DNA from: Paramuribaculum sp.
GTDB taxonomy: Bacteria > Bacteroidota > Bacteroidia > Bacteroidales > Muribaculaceae
Assembly: GCA_029058455.1 (NCBI GenBank)
Contig: JAIDXU010000074.1
Location: 1-14,255, forward strand
Length of the DNA stretch: 14,255 bases
Direction of reading: 5' to 3'
A program made the position numbers and the translations under genes. Below the pieces are notes generated by a model, which made no database searches, was not told where the DNA came from, and saw only the letters and a program-made list of their open reading frames with translations. Below are positions 13,439 through 14,255 of this stretch, one piece after another. Within the stretch, counting starts at the first letter, position 1, and each line of letters begins with the position of its first letter.

Positions 13439-14255
13439 TTAATATTGTTCGCTTGCAGACGGGAAATCCACATTCTTAACATCCTCAACATAGTGGCCGA
13501 GGGCTGTTTTGATCTCCTCGCCCAGATTAGCGTAATAACGGAGGAATTTGGGCTTGAAACCGCAGTTCATGCCAAGCATATCCTGAACCACGAGAATCTG
13601 ACCGTCGACATCGCTTCCGGCACCGATACCGATAACAGGCACACTCACCTCACGGGCTACGCGGGCTGCCAGCGCTGAAGGAATCTTCTCAAGCACGATA
13701 GCAAAAACACCGAGCGAATCAAGCATTTTTGCATCGCTGATCAGCTTCTCGGCCTCGGCCTCCTCTTTCGCTCTTACGCCATACGAGCCGAATTTGTTGA
13801 TAGATTGGGGAGTAAGGCCAAGATGACCGCACACAGGTATTCCGGCCGAAAGAATCTTCGCAATACTATCCTTTATTTCTTCGCCTCCCTCAATTTTCAC
13901 ACCTTCGGCACCGGTTTCCTTCATCACGCGTATGGCCGACGCGAGTGCCACGTCAGAATTACCCTGATATGAGCCGAACGGGAGGTCCATAATCACAAAG
14001 GCGCGTTTCACACCGCGACACACACCCTTTGTATATGTTATCATTTCGTCGAGGGTGATAGGGAGTGTGGTAAGGTTGCCCAGCATTACATTTGAAGCGG
14101 AGTCACCCACCAGTATAAGGTCAATGCCGGCAGCGTCGACCAATGAGGCAAATGTATAGTCGTAGGAGGTTAAACAAGCAATCTTCTCGCCGCGCTGCTT
14201 CATTTCAAGCAACGATGCGGTAGTTACTTTTGACTTTTTAGTTTCGGAATAAGTT
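13439..14255 (-). CDS. panB: 3-methyl-2-oxobutanoate hydroxymethyltransferase (5' end beyond window)
   Basis: PanB transfers a hydroxymethyl group from 5,10-methylene-tetrahydrofolate to alpha-ketoisovalerate, giving ketopantoate, the first committed step of pantothenate and CoA synthesis. Counting from the Leu/Met codon at 14212, the metal-binding residues are present as Asp37 (LVGDSASNVMLG), Asp76 (VIMDLPFGSYQ) and Glu108 (VKIEGGEE), and the catalytic Glu175 (VLEKIPSA). The GHLGLTPQSIN motif (129-139) is also there. The codon at 14212 is TTG and not the true start: the frame stays open to the edge and encodes TYSETKKSKVTTAS before LLEMKQRGEKI, a normal PanB N-terminus. The real ATG is therefore probably just outside the window. 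It is followed 9 bp later by the MATE gene. Confidence 0.96.
   Translation of the reverse strand, partial: TYSETKKSKVTTASLLEMKQRGEKIACLTSYDYTFASLVDAAGIDLILVGDSASNVMLGNLTTLPITLDEMITYTKGVCRGVKRAFVIMDLPFGSYQGNSDVALASAIRVMKETGAEGVKIEGGEEIKDSIAKILSAGIPVCGHLGLTPQSINKFGSYGVRAKEEAEAEKLISDAKMLDSLGVFAIVLEKIPSALAARVAREVSVPVIGIGAGSDVDGQILVVQDMLGMNCGFKPKFLRYYANLGEEIKTALGHYVEDVKNVDFPSASEQY

Noticed and set aside
14210..14212. TTG as panB start
   Set aside because: The frame stays open to the window edge and encodes a normal PanB N-terminus upstream.

Overview
The window looks like chromosomal DNA of a gut-type Bacteroidales bacterium. A Muribaculaceae-like lineage is my guess from protein style and moderate GC; I could not test it. 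The evidence is a SusC/SusD pair, promoters of the Bacteroidetes type (TTTG, 19-20 nt, TAnnTTTG), mostly no Shine-Dalgarno sequences, Bacteroidales-style lipoprotein signals, and a DUF6057-like gene.

Layout. At the left edge, on the + strand, are the last codons of a SusC-like TonB-dependent transporter and a complete SusD-like lipoprotein: the end of a polysaccharide-utilization locus whose enzymes are not in view. It ends in a strong terminator. A 60-bp array of a 9-bp unit built on the palindrome TAGCTA follows, then a perfect bidirectional terminator that also serves the convergent operon. That operon (- strand, 5402 to 2326) encodes a five-TM protein with a helical-repeat C-terminal half (DUF6057-like) and a lipoprotein with a CxxCH haem-type motif ahead of a PD40/TolB-like propeller. 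A divergent + strand unit carries tRNA-Ala(GGC), its terminator, and a small MNT-type nucleotidyltransferase whose own promoter sits so close to the ATG that the mRNA may be leaderless.

The - strand from 10107 to 6144 is a tightly coupled three-gene efflux operon: TolC-like outer-membrane channel, EmrA/HlyD-like periplasmic adaptor, and EmrB-like 14-TM MFS pump. Its long leader holds inverted repeats that could be an operator. Next is a compact two-gene unit resembling a toxin-antitoxin pair: a 59-aa protein and a TacT-like GNAT acetyltransferase 3 bp apart, with an unusually good Shine-Dalgarno. Then come a rubrerythrin with its own terminator, a MATE-family exporter, and panB (pantothenate synthesis), which starts just beyond the right edge and lies 9 bp ahead of the MATE gene.

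Most genes are ordinary housekeeping or accessory Bacteroidales genes. The parts most worth a second look are the GNAT/59-aa pair, the CxxCH propeller lipoprotein with its membrane partner, the TAGCTA array between terminators, and the possibly leaderless solitary nucleotidyltransferase.
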